NCBI GenBank assembly: GCA_037951165.1
Contig: JBBDHG010000160.1
Location: 1,546,001 to 1,610,000, forward strand
Origin: Lophius americanus
Taxonomy: Eukaryota; Chordata; Actinopteri; Lophiiformes; Lophiidae
Length of the DNA: 64,000 nucleotides
Reading direction: 5' to 3'
Shown: in pieces, positions 21,847-34,436 of the stretch
Numbering within the stretch: the stretch's first letter is position 1
Layout of the letters: the number at the start of each line of letters is the position of its first letter
Made by a program: the position numbers and the translations under genes
The notes under the pieces: model-generated
Database searches by the model: none
Told to the model about the DNA's origin: nothing
What the model saw: the letters and a program-made list of their open reading frames with translations, nothing else

Positions 21847-22980
21847 TTTTAGTATTTAATTATGAAAAAACAAAAAATACATTTGAGAGGTTGTCATGCA
21901 GAATGAGTAGGATTCACTGTATCTATTATATACTACATATATCAATATGCATCACAAAGTATTACTGCACTTATTCTGGATGTTCCCACGTCGTCTTGTG
22001 GTCAATAAACCAGCATGATTGATCATGTTCTTATTCCTCGTTCGTATTTAGTTTGCTCATATTTAGTTTTCCTTATCTGATCGGCTTGTGTTGCGTCGTC
22101 TGTTACGTCCTGTATGCGTATTTGCTATGGCTGCTTTGGCCTTTTGTTGCGCCTTTTTGCGACCAACTCGCTGACCTCTCAGCGCGCGGCTCTGCAACAA
22201 CAATCATTCGCTTACAACTCTGGGTAAAATATGACAACGGTTCTCTTCGGCTCCTCATGCATGCACGCAATTAAGTCCGCAGTACTAGCCCAAGATTCAA
22301 TCTCTCGATTTTACCAAGAAATCATGACCTCTGTGTGTTTTCTGCCCCTCGCTAGCACTCAAATTCTCGTAGCGTTATGCCAAAGTGCAACCAGCCGTCT
22401 CGGTAATTGGCGTTTATTCATGCTGATGCTAATGGTTTGACCGGGTAACCTACGTCGTTCTCTCCGAGCGCGAACTGTTTGGCTTCATCATTTCAATGTA
22501 ATTAATGTCATTTAGCGTCTTTTTTTTTTTTTTTTTCTCGAAATGAACAAGTTAACCAAGGATTTTTCGCCAGAAAGGACCTCACAAATAACTTAAACCT
22601 CCTTAAAGTGACACGTGTGAGGTAAGTCAGGCTCAATCTTTCTCTTTAGATGGTTTTACTCTCCTGCCTACCCTGATCTCCTTCCAAGAAAATCCTTTTA
22701 GGTGTCTTTGAATTCCTAATTCAGTTGATTTTACAAAGGCATACCACTCAGCAACGAAAAAGATTGTTGAAATGATGGTGTCAAACTTTCCTGAGTTTGT
22801 TTTCACTGCCGTTAATGTCATTTTATAAGCTTCTAATTCAAATTGCGTCAGTGCTGGAGTATACTTCTTCAACAAAGGCCCCAAATTAGGCTTTTTTAAT
22901 GGCGAAACGTAATATTCTTATAAAAATTGTGATTTTTTTTTTTTTTTTTATAAAAGCCAAAGGTTGTATTTTGTGCATAA
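21083..22980. other. Non-coding stretch with a (TA)n tract
   Basis: The 132-codon frame at 21232-21630 (+) contains no recognisable domain and runs into low-complexity TATTC repeats. 22033-22440 has two overlapping short frames with no similarity I recognise. A T-run of about 17 bases lies near 22520. Confidence 0.45.
21810..21842. repeat. (TA)n microsatellite
   Basis: About 33 bases of alternating T/A. Confidence 0.95.
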
Positions 22981-22984
22981 ACCT

Positions 22985-23165
22985 CATTTCATACAGAAAA
23001 TAATCTCCCCCTAGTGAGTAAAATCTGAACTTTTAGAGTAAATTATTGATATATGAAATCAGTTTTGTGTTATGAATTTAATGGATTTAGTATTCAAAAT
23101 AAACACTACACCAGTGTTGTGTAACTTAAGCACCGATTGGAGATAAATCCGAACAATTTAGAGAA
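22985..23165 (-). repeat. CTAGGGGGAG/AACGGTTG repeat, degraded copy
   Basis: ATCTCCCCCTAGTGAGTAAA near 23002 matches the - strand head of the family. It is followed by GCACCGATTGG and GAGAATCATTGCAC, diverged from the AACGGTTGAGAAATTATTGC box. Confidence 0.6.
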
Positions 23166-24825
23166 TCATTGCACTTCTGTCTAAGTGTAAAAACATTTTG
23201 AAGAGTAGTTTTAACTCCTTGCAAATTAGAAAAAAAAAATGTATGCCTAAGATTTGATTAGATGTGACATTTCCATGAATTAGGATTACATAATTCTAAT
23301 ATGAGCACAATGTTTAACTTGTGTCAAACTGTCATTAAAACAGGCCAGTTTTACAGCGAGACACTTTCAAAACTCTTTTATTCGTTTCTAACTGATTCAA
23401 TTTAATTGTTTGTTTTTTTATAATTAAGGGAATTATGCTGATTTTATGAAATTTAAATAAATCCTTTTTCAACATGTCATTATATAAATTAAATCAAGTA
23501 GATGCACGTACATTAACTGAAACAATGCAATGATTATATTTTTGTAGGAAGGATTGAGACACTTTTTTGAAGTGTTGACTTTTATAAGTTGAATAAACCA
23601 CGGCTGGTTTTTCTGCGTAGCTGCTCACGGGTGCATATAGGCGGATAATTCAGAACTGCATGTCCATGAAGTTACTGTGGACCCCCCCCCCGGTGAGGTC
23701 TGGCAGCCTCGGCCACTGCTTCAACACCATCCAGATAATAAACCGGCCCCAGAACAGGTTCGAGGGACGAATTTGACTAATATTTTTAATTCCGTTTTAT
23801 GAGCCACAGCAGATCCTCCTTAGAACAATTGCACTCTGCAGATAATGATGGCTTGGATATATACTCAACTGGGGCCTCGTAATTAAATGATTTGAGGGGT
23901 TATGCAACGAGCTGTGATTGTGTGCCAGTGAGTGTTTTGTTTCTGATTATGCTAATACCGGGCATATGGAGCAGAATACAAACATTTAGTCCCACTTTGG
24001 TCTGGTTTGGTCGAGAGAGGAAAATGGGATGCCGTCGCCACTCACGGCGGTAACTAACAGCGAACGGGTCTTTGCTCGGCCTGAGGCTCCCGGAAAAAAA
24101 AGTGTTTGAATAGTTTCGGGTACTTGAACTTAAAGAAGGCCAATCTCATTGAGTGCATTAAACACGATGGTGAGTGAACGTGTGAAGCAGCGATGATGTG
24201 TTTATTGCTTTTTAGAATTTGGTAGCCATTTTGGATCTTTAGCAGCATCATATGGTCTATTATGAACACTAGCTAATGTGAATCAGGGCGATTATTCAAA
24301 CATTAAACATTTACCTCACTTTCTAATTATGAAACAATTATTTCTAGACTTTTTTTTATGACAAACGCAAATTTCTCTGATTTGGTCTGTGCTGTTCCCC
24401 AAAAAGGAACAGCCAAAACAAGACAAAGAAAAAGCTACTATTTTAGCTACTGAAACAATTCATGTCATGAGGTTCTCGGTAGAAATGATTTATAAGTTTC
24501 TGTAGGGTAATTTATGCCATGTGATAATCAGCTAATTATGCCGTCTCCCGGCAAATGTTATGTAGGTTTTATTCATCGTTAAAAGTCCAATCTAAGTTTC
24601 AAATATGTCTCAGTTAGAGACTGTAGCACTGCTGAAGCACATGGGCGCTTGTTGACCCCTCTCTTTTTTGAGCAAGGCACTCTTCATACTGAGATCATTT
24701 TTCGATTTGGTTTTCATTTGACATTTTTGTTCTACTCCGTCTTCGTCGTGTCAGAACCGGCTGTGAACAGCAGATACAGCATTCTTTCAAGGTTCAAACT
24801 TGTCTGGTTGTGTTTGCTGAGTCAG
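23166..24825. other. Mostly unique non-coding DNA; candidate element near 23790-24060
   Basis: 23790-24060 is unique, with AT-motif clusters (CAGATAATGATGGCTTGG, CGTAATTAAATGATTTG, TTATGCTAATACCGG) of the type common in conserved enhancers. No exon is visible. A small CTGTTCC/GGAACAG hairpin lies near 24390-24412. Confidence 0.35.
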
Positions 24826-24827
24826 CA

Positions 24828-24914
24828 TTTCATTCATTCATTTTCGTAGCCACTCCTCCTGTTCAGGCTGACAGGGGCTGGAGCTTATACCAGCTGACAT
24901 CTGGCGAGAAGCAG
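24828..24914 (+). repeat. Common teleost interspersed repeat, short fragment
   Basis: CATTCATTCATTTTCGTAGC, CTCCTGTTCAGGCTGACAG, GGGGCTGGAGCTTATACCAG and CTGACATCTGGCGAGA follow the frequent fish repeat with consensus ATTCATTTTCTATACCGCTT and GGGGCTGGAGCCTATCCCAG. This is probably a LINE/SINE 3' end. The exact family is unknown. Confidence 0.6.
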
Positions 24915-25058
24915 GTTTTAAATGTCATGTTTTATTGATATTCTACATTTAAATTGCCTTACGGGAAAATAAGGGGGCAACCAGCTTTTCAATGGAATAA
25001 AAAAAAGCCAGATGTTGTTTTTATTGATCATTTTCGATTTATAACCCAATATAACTGT

Positions 25059-25080
25059 ATATATATATATATATATATAT
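25059..25080. repeat. (TA)n microsatellite
   Basis: About 22 bases of alternating A/T. Confidence 0.95.
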
Positions 25081-27180
25081 CCACAATATATATCCAGTTT
25101 CCACAATTTAGATAACATGATGCAAATGAACACCTGTTGTGACGGTGGATGTCTCACACTTAACGAATCATGCGGTGAAACCCAGCTGTGGATTGTTGAC
25201 AAACTCTCAGCAATTATTCCCAATTCCGGATAAATGAAGTATATTTGCTTATATAGTCATTCTGTAATTAATCCATTCATTCATTCATTTCTCCATAGAT
25301 CGGTCGAATCAGCTATCTCTAAGATACCTGATTCTTAGAGATTCTGTTTGATTACCTTCTATCAGACTCCCTCATGAAGGAGATCACCCCGCTCACCCCG
25401 CTCACCCCGTTCACCCCGTTCACCCTCCTCCGCTGCTGACAGACCTGGAGCGTGCAGGCACTTTAAAACGAAAAAAAAAAGCCCATTTCTCTACGCGAGA
25501 TCATATCGCAGTGAGGCCGCTGCACACATATCATCCCTCAGAGCTGCAGAAACACATGGGCTTTAACACCGAGCAAGCCTAGCGAAATCACAGAGCGTCC
25601 TAAAAGCCATGTAGTCTGTCAGACTGTATTTATAGAATGTCCCCTAGGCAGCCATGTCCTGATTCTGGGAAAACACAATATAATATTTATATAGTGTGAA
25701 CAGAAAAATCTAGGCATCAGTCTTTATATAAGGGGCAGATGTAGCCAGTTATAAAACCTCGATTTTCTTTTTTTTTCTAAATATCATGTCAATCTAATTA
25801 GCCTAGGTTCTGACCCTCATCATAAAACCTCAATTTCAACAATAAATTACAGCCTTGTCTCACAGGGAGACGCCGACCTGAAGCGCAAATATCAGGTTTA
25901 GCGCTGTTCATCAAATCTGAGTCTGCAGCGGCGACAAAGTAGTGGAAATAATCGGTGTCAATGCTGGATCCAATAATATCCCGCCTTTTCATTACATCAG
26001 GACGCGTGATTTAATGAGAAGTGCAACGTCGATGGTGCAAAGTCTGAAATATTGATATCACATTTTTGTGTAGAAGCCTGCAATCGTTTTCTTTGTGTTT
26101 ACCTCGCCAGATGCGGCTACTAAACAGCCGAGAGACTTTTCTTTTCATGTGGCTGGTGTTTAGCATAATAGGCACCGTAGTGCACTGTCCTGGCGTTTCG
26201 CCTCTGTCAGCCCTATTAACCGGAAGTCAAATCACTTCCATTCGATTTCCAGGGGTAGAACATTTGGCTGGTGGGATTTGCTGAAGCAGGACAGAGGGAG
26301 AGGAAAGCGGGAGAGCGGGGAAGATACAAAGAGGAGCACAAGGAAGAGGGAGAATGGCTGCTGCTGATAAGCTGCAGGCGAGAAATACGCAAACCACGGC
26401 AGTATATGAGAATGATGAATCAGGGATAATAGTCACCCTGCAGAGAATGTTGTCATCATGGGACATTTTCTTCAGAGACAACATTTACCTGTCACAGCAT
26501 CAGCATTCAGCAGTAATGGGCTTTGTTCCTGGTCTTCAAGGCGCAGCTGAGGTGAGAGGTTGGAAGGGTGATAGGGGTTTTTATGATGTAGCCATGGGGC
26601 GAAGAATTCACTTCCACTGACTTGTGCAGATTGTGCTAAATGGGCCAGGGAATAATTGCTGGCAAAGGTAAAGAGGTCATTCGCTCTGCATTCGGGGAAG
26701 TTTTTTTTTTTTTTTACTGATCTTTATAGCAGGGCTGGTGTTGATGGCCTGGCAGCGAGAGGTTTAATGATTTGTGTAAAGAGAACATCTTCAGGTCATC
26801 GTTTTCCCCGAGTTCAATTCAGTTCATTATTTTTTTTTTTCTCCACGGAGAAAATCTGCAGCAAGGCATGACAAACAGCCGGTAATGTAAAAAAAACACA
26901 TACAGTGTGTATTCTCTCCCCACGACACGTGTATTAAACCATAAAACAGCGTCTCGGTCCACAGAGACGTCGGAAGTGCCGTGCAGAAGCGATGACTTGT
27001 TACAACACAAGTTTTATGTGAGCAATTCCAATAACTGGGGAATTGGTCAGACTACGTCAAATTTGTACACAGCAATTCATCGATCAACCGTAGTCCAATA
27101 CCCACTAACTGCTTAAGAGTACTATTGTCTTATTTGTTGTAATTGCAACTGATTTGTTGGAATCAGATTTATTGAGCAAG
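25081..27180. other. Mostly unique non-coding DNA
   Basis: No gene was recognised. 26060-26640 is GC-moderate and unique and may be regulatory. T-rich homopolymers lie near 26700 and 26830. The open frames are short and overlap on both strands. Confidence 0.4.
25385..25426. repeat. 9-bp tandem repeat (ACCCCGCTC)n
   Basis: Four full units, ACCCCGCTC twice and ACCCCGTTC twice, then a degenerate ACCCTCCTC. Confidence 0.9.
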
Positions 27181-27400
27181 ACGTTCTGAGCAATTTTGAC
27201 CAGATTGGGATGGCTGGACAACTGGGTATCTCCGTCTCCTTTTCTTTCCCGACCTCTGAAAGTAGTTAAAGGAAGAAGAACTGGTGAAACCGCAACGGCG
27301 TCATTGATGAGCTCATTGATGAGCATAGGGGGCGAAGGCTGGCCCGTCTCGTCGGATCCCCCATCAGAGCTGCTGTAGCATAAATTGCACAATCTTAGGC
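27180..27400 (+). pseudogene. Tc1-like transposase fragment
   Basis: TTTTGACCAGATTGGGATGG then CTGGACAACTGGGTATCTCC (about 27193-27236) matches the transposase N-terminal coding block of the family at 46947-48196 (consensus codons for the helix-turn-helix MARRLGQSIS). GGGGGCGAAGGCTGGCCCGT, CTCGTCGGATCCCCCATCAG and AGCTGCTGTAGCATAAATTG (27327-27390) match the next block (GERRLARLVRSHRRATVAQI). The part between is deleted. The 216-codon frame on the - strand across it is antisense and not a gene. Confidence 0.75.
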
Positions 27401-28040
27401 AGGAGATTTTATTGGTTGTAATGCGGTTAATCAGTCCATAATACATTTGATGACGGCATATGGAACACAATCCAAATATTTGTTTGGATAATTGCGAAAT
27501 TGAGAATTGGAAATATTGCTTGCGTGGATTTTGGTAATAAAGGAATATATCACTGTGGGATGGTGTTTGAACTAATCTGAGGGTGTGAACATAGTGCATA
27601 TAGTCATATATATATTTCTGACAGGAGATCAGGGAAACGAGACACATTTTTCTGCCTGAACCCAATACAGGGAGTCCAGAACGGTGTTGCACATGTTCCT
27701 CCCACGTCCATTCAGTTCTATCCATTGTTTCCCCTCTTTGGCGCTGGCCTCTCATGATGGCAGCATTGTGAGAGTGTTATTCCCAGCGCCCTTTTGCACA
27801 CTATGCTAAAGATCTTCCACAAGTTTCATCTTTTTTTTCTCTTTAAACATCTCAAAATACTTGAATTGCAAATGCAATAAATTCAAATGCATTTCTCATA
27901 TTCAGCGTTTACAGGTGGTCGGATGACCACGAGAAAAAACTACAGGTGTATCATGGGCTGTTATGAAACATGGAATTTGCTGCAGCTCTGATGACTTGTT
28001 CTTGATCCATCTCCAATTTCAAATGTGAAAAAAAGGGAAT
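27401..28040. other. AT-rich non-coding stretch
   Basis: Nothing identified beyond short AT-rich low-complexity tracts. Confidence 0.45.
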
Positions 28041-30440
28041 AACAAACAATGCTTTTTAAAAAAAATAGATTAATGGGGCATTTTATATTACTCATAGTGT
28101 GTAAAACTGAATTAAGGTTGGAGTGGTTGTTTCACTTTAGCTCAGCTTTTCTGCTGTCACAATATGGAATGAAGTTTAGGAGCTCCCTTGGGCTAATTGG
28201 CACATTAGACAGCAGCCTGCGGTCCTTGTTGCCGTCCTGAATCCGTGGACCCCCGCTGGCCAGCACGATTGCCATTGCCCGGCTCTTTAAGCTCAGTTTT
28301 GACAGGTCAGCATGACTGACACTGAACCAATTGGTCATAGTGGCCCATCTGGGCACGCGAGAGCTGGGAGGCAGAGCAGCCTGACCTCACACTGCGAGAA
28401 ACCACAGCTCCAGGATGGCATCCAAAGCAAAGGGAGCTTAAGTCTTATTAGAGGGGGCATTACATCCAAACACAGACACACCACTATTAAGACCACACAG
28501 TCTGGGGAACAAAACAGGAGATTATAGAGCCATACCATCACACTGTAGGTCACGGGGGGCTTCTTGGCACCCTTGTAATCTGGAGACAATCCACCACGGT
28601 TGAAGAACCAACAGGGAGTTTGATGGTTTAATTTGTCTCATTGGGACATTTTTCCCGCAGTCAGTTCACCCACGCTAAATATCCATGAGGGCATAATGGC
28701 GCGTACTCCCTGGCACAGGTGCGCACAGCGTGGGTAAAAAAGTTGTCCCGCCATGCTTTATAAGTCATTACCAACGAGCAGGTCTAACAGATTTCCGTGG
28801 CGCGGGGATTCTGGATCGCGCCTCAGCCCACATATCACTTACTGTTTTGATTTCTTGCCTTCCTGCCTCTGGATGCAGCTGATGGCTTCTCCTCTAGCGT
28901 AGGTAATAAGAGCAGAATGCATTAACCTTGTTTTCATTTACTCCCCGTGGATACAGCATGTTCCCACCAAGTTGGAAATTCCTCTTCTTTCCGGCAGTTT
29001 ACTTTATCATTGCTGGCACCTTCTGTTAAACCTTTTCATGGCCTCCCTTCTCGAGAGAGTTCTCCTGGAGGTGACTGCCGCCTCTGCATGTGGATTGGGA
29101 GTCTCTCAGCCCTCGATGTATGCCTGGGGCTGCCATGTTCATTGCTTAAAGGCCTCCCAAACTGCAGCTGCTAATAAAAATACGAACGGTTCTTTGACAC
29201 AAATGGCTCCAACCTAAATATGTCGATTTGTAGACTCGCACAGATTTGATTTTTGACTGCTGGGGAAGTTTTTGGAAGTCTAAGCCTCAGTCGGAGGTGG
29301 GCAGAGGCCGACTTTTAACTGACCATGTATCTGGTTTTCCTCTAAGTAGACAGGAATGGAACGGACAAGGAACCTGTGCAAGGTTACTTCAGAGACCGGG
29401 AAATAAATAACTCTTTGCAAGATGAAGGTTTATTTCATCATCTCTCATTTTCATACCTATTTCAGGCTGCCTTTATGCACAATCCCCCACAAGCAGTATA
29501 AACCCTAATGGCATTTCCTTCACAACTCTGGGAAAATAAAGCTAAAGAGCAAACTCAGTTACTGCAGATTCACACACTCTGCTGTCATGATAGTGAAATC
29601 TCTTGTATGTAGACAAGGGTTGGAGGTGTCACTACATGAAGCCAGCCTTTCCGGGGGTAATTGCGTTCGTAAAATTTAATGGAGCGCATTACTGTCCATG
29701 CCTAAACAATTTCCTCAGTGGAAACCTCAATGCGCCTGCTTTAACATCCCCTCACTTTTCATATCTTTCTTTCTGCCATTTGCATTTTTTCCCAAATTTG
29801 AAATTCATAGCCGAGCATTCTGTAGATAATGTACCGTGCAGATGGTGCTGTTTCATTAGCAGTGCGCACAGGATGTCTTTGCGGCACCGCGACCCCTCCC
29901 CTCCCCTCCTCCTGGCCGGCTCGCCACTGCCTTACATTTCAGTGCACACTGGGGCCAGAAGCACAGTTGGCACTCTCAAACCTGATCATGGTTTTAATGT
30001 GCACAAGCTATTAATCAGCAGTTTTATTCCAGGCCATGAGGTTTATGAGACATACTGTTACAGGGACTGTGGGTTGCCCTGCATATTTTTTATTTTTTTT
30101 TCCCAGCCCGTCACATTCCAGCAACTGTCGCGTGTCATTGAGGAACTTCAGGGAAGATTCAACCCATAAAACCGGTAGCCTCCGGGCCTGACACACAGGT
30201 TACAAATAATGCTCTTATTTTTAACAGCTTGCATGGCAAAGACGGTTGTAGTTCATCTGTTGAATTAAACACAACAGTCCCTCTTGACCTTTTCTGTAAC
30301 AGGCTTGTTAAAGAGGCTTACGAGGCTCAAGAAAGGTCTGCAGATCCCCGATCCCCCCCTCCCCCCCCCTCTGTGATCTCTGGCGGCCGGTCTGGTGGTA
30401 GAGAATCCGGAGCTGTGATGCAGCTGGTATGCATATAGCC
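28041..30440. other. Unique moderate-GC region, candidate regulatory DNA
   Basis: About 2.4 kb without a recognised repeat family, unusual for this window. A 188-codon frame (29603-30169, +) is the second longest here, but it begins at a TTG, has no domain I recognise, runs through C/T tracts and overlaps other frames. I treat it as chance. A C-rich tract lies at about 30350-30370. Confidence 0.35.
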
Positions 30441-31045
30441 TATAGAATCTGGATCAGAAGTAATGCAGTGGTAGAACCGATCACAAAACTGAAGGTTTGG
30501 ATCAGATCAAAGTTCAATTTTTAAGGACTGGGTAATTGTTCAGAACACGGGAGGTTTCTTTCTATGTGTTATTTCAAGAACTTAATGAACACTCATACTG
30601 AGGAACATTTGCTCCTAGTCTTAAATGAAAATAACATTAGAGAGTAACATGTTTTCTCCGATGCCCTGGAGGTCCCCCCGTCTGTGGTGAACGCATCTTA
30701 AGATGTCTCAGATAATTTGTTGACATATTTTCCCTGTTCGAAAAGCTCTGGCTACAATTCAGGGTGAAGGAATTTCATACCATGGCTCGGGCAACGTTTA
30801 GCATATTTTTGAACCTTTAGACTACGGAGTATGGGCTGAAGTCTGCAGCAATAAACATCACAAAAGATTTGGTATCAGCTTCGTCCCGGTCAGACTCTGC
30901 CTCAAAGAGCTGCTTAAAAGCCGAATGTGTGGCCATGTTCTACCCTGTGATACGGCTTTCTGGTGAAACCCTTATCTGGATATTATAACGATGTTGTCCA
31001 CCATACTTCTTTATCAAGGGTTTTACAAAGAAGCCAAGATAGAAG
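30441..31045. other. Non-coding stretch, no gene recognised
   Basis: Unique-looking sequence with no credible open frame or repeat. Confidence 0.4.
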
Positions 31046-31047
31046 AG

Positions 31048-31165
31048 ACCTCTGGTAGGTGCTCCAGACAGAACGGTCGTCCACTCAGCGGAAGGTTGTT
31101 GGTTTGATCCCCAGCCCCTACAGTCTGTCGACATGTCTAAATGTCCATAGGCCTGATACTAAGCT
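31048..31165 (+). repeat. tRNA-like SINE (or SINE-related repeat) fragment
   Basis: CTCTGGTAGGTGCTCCAG (A-box-like), GAACGGTCGTCCACTCAGCG, GAAGGTTGTTGGTTTGATCC (B-box-like GGTTTGATCCC at 31101-31111), then CAGCCCCTACAGTCTG and CATGTCTAAATGTCC follow a repeat that is widespread in fish. No mature tRNA fold is expected. A nearby block (31405-31440) has a weaker B-box-like string. Confidence 0.55.
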
Positions 31166-31179
31166 TGTGACAAATGGAG

Positions 31180-32245
31180 CACAAAACCGGGACCTAAACA
31201 CATAGAGCAAGGAATAGAAGGCAGTCTTTAAGATGACAGTTGGAGGTACAAAAGTCCATATCCAGAAACACAGACGAGGTCAAACCCATAATGCGTTACA
31301 CTGGAATGGGGATTGCTGGTTAGGATGATGAGCGATGACGAAAAATCTCGTTTTCAGATCATTTGTGGAATAGGAATTAACTCGAGGATGCTCAGTTGTC
31401 CCGCATCGCTAAGGTGGGAGTTTCAGCCCGGAATCGTTCCACTCAGATCCATCAGGACCATCATATTCTATGCAAGGGTCAGGGCCAATCTACCGGGTCC
31501 TTCAGACAGAACGGTGCACACACTATTGACCACACATAACATAAGGAAAGACTTCAGATAAAAGTGGGGCAAAGGGAGTATTTTAAATTCTCTTATCAAC
31601 GAGACATCACAGACTGGCACACGAGGGAAGGCGAAGGTTAATTAAATATACTAGGAGGTGGAAGCATCCATAAAACCGTATTTTTCACACTATTATGCTA
31701 AGAAATTGCAATTTCCAAAACCATCCATCGCCCATAGGGATCGTGGATCAACTACATTACATTCATTACTGAAGCTTGTTTGATACGGAACCATTTCTTG
31801 GCCTTAATTCATCATTTAAATGTCTCACAGTGCTCTGCAGGGAGAATGTGGCAGAACAATCAAATTTAGTCTTAATTTTGGGGGAAAAAAAGGTACAAAT
31901 TCCATAATTAAAATGATGCAACAAAAGATGATGAGAGATAAGTAGAACTCCGTGTTAAGAAGTTGTCAGAATGTTTTTTTTTTTCGATGGTTGAAGACAA
32001 TTTTTCATTTAACTTGCAGTCAAATTTGGACAACCTTTCAAATCAAGCTAGGTGAGTGAACACATTAGAGGTGGCCTTGAATTCATGGAGGGTCCATAAT
32101 CATATCCACAATCATAACCACCCTTTAAAAAATGAGTAAAATTAGATGAGTCTTTATTGTCTTTATCGTCTGTACCCAAGATTCTTCATTCTGAAATATT
32201 CACAAAAATCTAAACTCTTATGCAAATAAAAAAAAAAAACCAAAA
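31180..32245. other. Non-coding stretch, no gene recognised
   Basis: AT-rich, with T-run near 31974-31984. The terminal repeats of the neighbouring Tc1 fossil could lie at its right edge, but I could not identify them. Confidence 0.4.
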
Positions 32246-32248
32246 CAT

Positions 32249-33372
32249 TTACATTATGGACATCAATCGAATATTTTTCTCCAAAGCATGTCTGACACAA
32301 TTATTGGCATGTTGCATTTGATATTTTGAGGAGCCCCATTTAGCCACAATAACAGCCGTGACTCTCCTTCTGTGGTGTGTGATGAGGTTTGACAACACAT
32401 GGAGAAGATCTGAGACCGTTCCTCCAAACAGAAACCCTCCAACTCCTTCATGTTCCGAGGTCCACGCTCTCCTCTGCAGCACCACCCACAGAGGTTCGGT
32501 GGGCTTTAGGTCAGATAACTGGGGTGGCTATTGCAAAAACCTTTAGTTTGTGATGCCGGAACCATTCTTGGGTTGATTTTGAGGTGTGCTTAAAATCCTT
32601 GTCTGTCAGAGTCCATGGTACCGAAACAAATTTTATTCTTACATTATCTTATCGTGTATTTAACAAGATTTCCAGAGCCTTCGGAAAAAAACAGCCCCCA
32701 GTGCATCAGATATCCACCACCAGACTTCACACTGGGTATGAGGTGCTTTCCTCAATGGCTCTTATGGCGGTCTTGCCACGTCACACCCATCTTTGATGGT
32801 TGATGCAAACAAGCTCTTTTTTGGTCTCGTCTCACCTATGATCTTGTTCCATTGAAAGTGCCAGTGCCTAACTGGAGGTGCTTGGATGTGTCTGGATGAC
32901 AGCGGAGGTTTTTTTCTGGCTAACCTCCCACACAGCTGGTGTTGGTGTTGGTGTCGGTACCATCAGACGGGGGCTAGGGAGACCTTCTGACTCCGCGATT
33001 CAGCCGACCTTTGCAATATTCTAGCTGTTATCCTAGGAGAGCCTTTTGCTATTAGAATCATCCTTGTCATAGTGTGGGGTGTCAGTTTGCAGTAACACCC
33101 TCTTCCAGGTAGATTTTTAAAATTCCCACTTTCTGTAAACTTTTTAATGATTTATTTATTTATTTTTATTCAATTTCTATTTTATTTTATATTAGACAGG
33201 GATTAGAGGTGACACTAAAAACCCAAAAAAAACTTCTTAGTGATTGATCTGACTGTCGGAAACAGCATTTCAAACAGCTTTTTAAAGAGATTTTCTTTTA
33301 TCTTTTGCCAGTTTTGTGCAGATCCACAACTTTTCTTGGCAGCTGATTGCTGTGTTCTGTGGTTTCTCCCAT
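32249..33372 (-). pseudogene. Tc1-like (mariner superfamily) transposase, broken
   Basis: Would have encoded a roughly 340-residue DDE transposase that cuts and pastes its element at TA sites. It starts at the ATG at 33372 (MGETTEHSNQLPRKVVDLHK), soon followed by an in-frame stop. The second helix-turn-helix block reads LIAKGSPRITARILQRSAES (about 33046-32987). The first catalytic block reads WHFQWNKIIGETR (about 32862-32824), where family members read W-D-R-V-x-W-S-D-E-T, so the first catalytic Asp is lost. The second block, TDKDFKHTSKSTQEW (about 32610-32566), keeps its Asp. The third, SDLKPTEPLWVVLQRRAW, keeps the Glu but only after a frameshift. The C-terminal RRVTAVIVAKWGSSKY matches the usual AVI-AKGGSTKY ending. 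Stops and frameshifts show a dead copy. Confidence 0.9.
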
Positions 33373-34430
33373 TGTGAAGAACGTCAAAGAGAATTAGACC
33401 TACATCACCTCATACAACTATACGTAATTGTCCACCACGTCATAATTCCTATTCAAACAGGTGAACCTAAAATTATAAAAACGGAATCTGTAAATATGCT
33501 TGTGAAACACATATTTTAATGAAAAGTATTTGTTTTATGTAGTGTAGTTAGTTGAATAAAATGTTACAATTTTGTGAATCATTTCAATTATACAGTAGAT
33601 CCAGGGTATAAATGGTTAAGACATTTTTTTATATATCGTTATAATGATAATTTAAAGGGTCACAGTCATTCTGAAGGGTGCGCCGGTGAAGGGTTAGCTT
33701 TGTTAAAGCAATAAATGTTTTTAGCTTGAGTGTCGGTATTGTAATTAGTTGTGTGAATAAGTAGATAATTGGAGTCCTTGTGGCATTTATGCTGACATTT
33801 TTCTTATTAATTAAAGAGCCTTGAACTAAATGTGCAAGTGCTGCGTCTCCAACGCCGACTTTCTCACAGCATCCTATTGTTCGCAGCAGCGAAGTTCCTA
33901 AGTGCAATTCAGATGTTTTATGCCGAGATCACGGCTCATAAATGGACAGTATCAGTCTCCCTTTTTCCAAACGGGAAGAAGAAAAAGGCCTGTAGTTATT
34001 AATCCTAGTATTTAATTGTGCATTCCTTCTTGGGCATTCTTGTGGGTGCACAGTATTTCAAATGCATGACATGGCGATTACTGTCAATGAAAGGCGACCA
34101 ACACACATTTTCCGAACACACTTCTGATAAGAAAGGGTCTGTAATAACATTTTGGAGAGGATCCACAACAGTGTTGATTTCATGCAAAGAGAAGTTTATG
34201 CACAAAGGATTTTATCTCAGCCACCAATGATCCGGCTCAATTTAAAGTTTGAGATACCCATCGTACGACTACCCAATTCACATTCACCTGGCTGCGATGC
34301 CAATTTACTCTCTTTAATTCAATTTAGCGTTAACTTTCACGGGCTGCAGCGTTTTCATACTGCAGCTCACTAATGAATCTAAAAAAAATTGTCAATATCA
34401 ATTTTATAAGCTATATTGAAAGTCTGCACA
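33373..34430. other. Unique DNA, candidate conserved element near 33900-34380
   Basis: After the transposon remnant (to about 33600) the sequence becomes unique. 33900-34380 carries clustered motifs such as TAGTTATTAATCC, TTTCATGCAAAG and AAATGCATGAC. No credible coding frame is seen. Confidence 0.35.
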
Positions 34431-34436
34431 TGAACC

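Noticed and set aside
22618..22630. GAGGTAAGTCAG as a second recursive splice site
   Set aside because: There is no pyrimidine tract upstream, only a donor-like word.
24390..24412. Rho-independent terminator-like hairpin
   Set aside because: The window is clearly vertebrate nuclear DNA, so bacterial terminator logic does not apply.
27105..27755. 216-codon - strand open frame, longest in the window
   Set aside because: It runs antisense through a Tc1-like transposase fragment and AT-rich DNA. The translation has no domain and the sense strand explains the sequence.
29603..30169. 188-codon + strand open frame
   Set aside because: It begins at TTG, not ATG, has overlapping frames on both strands, crosses C/T-rich and T-rich tracts, and shows no recognisable domain. 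It is more likely chance in unique non-coding DNA.
31101..31111. Functional tRNA gene
   Set aside because: B-box-like sequence only. No cloverleaf can be drawn and the flanks match an interspersed repeat.
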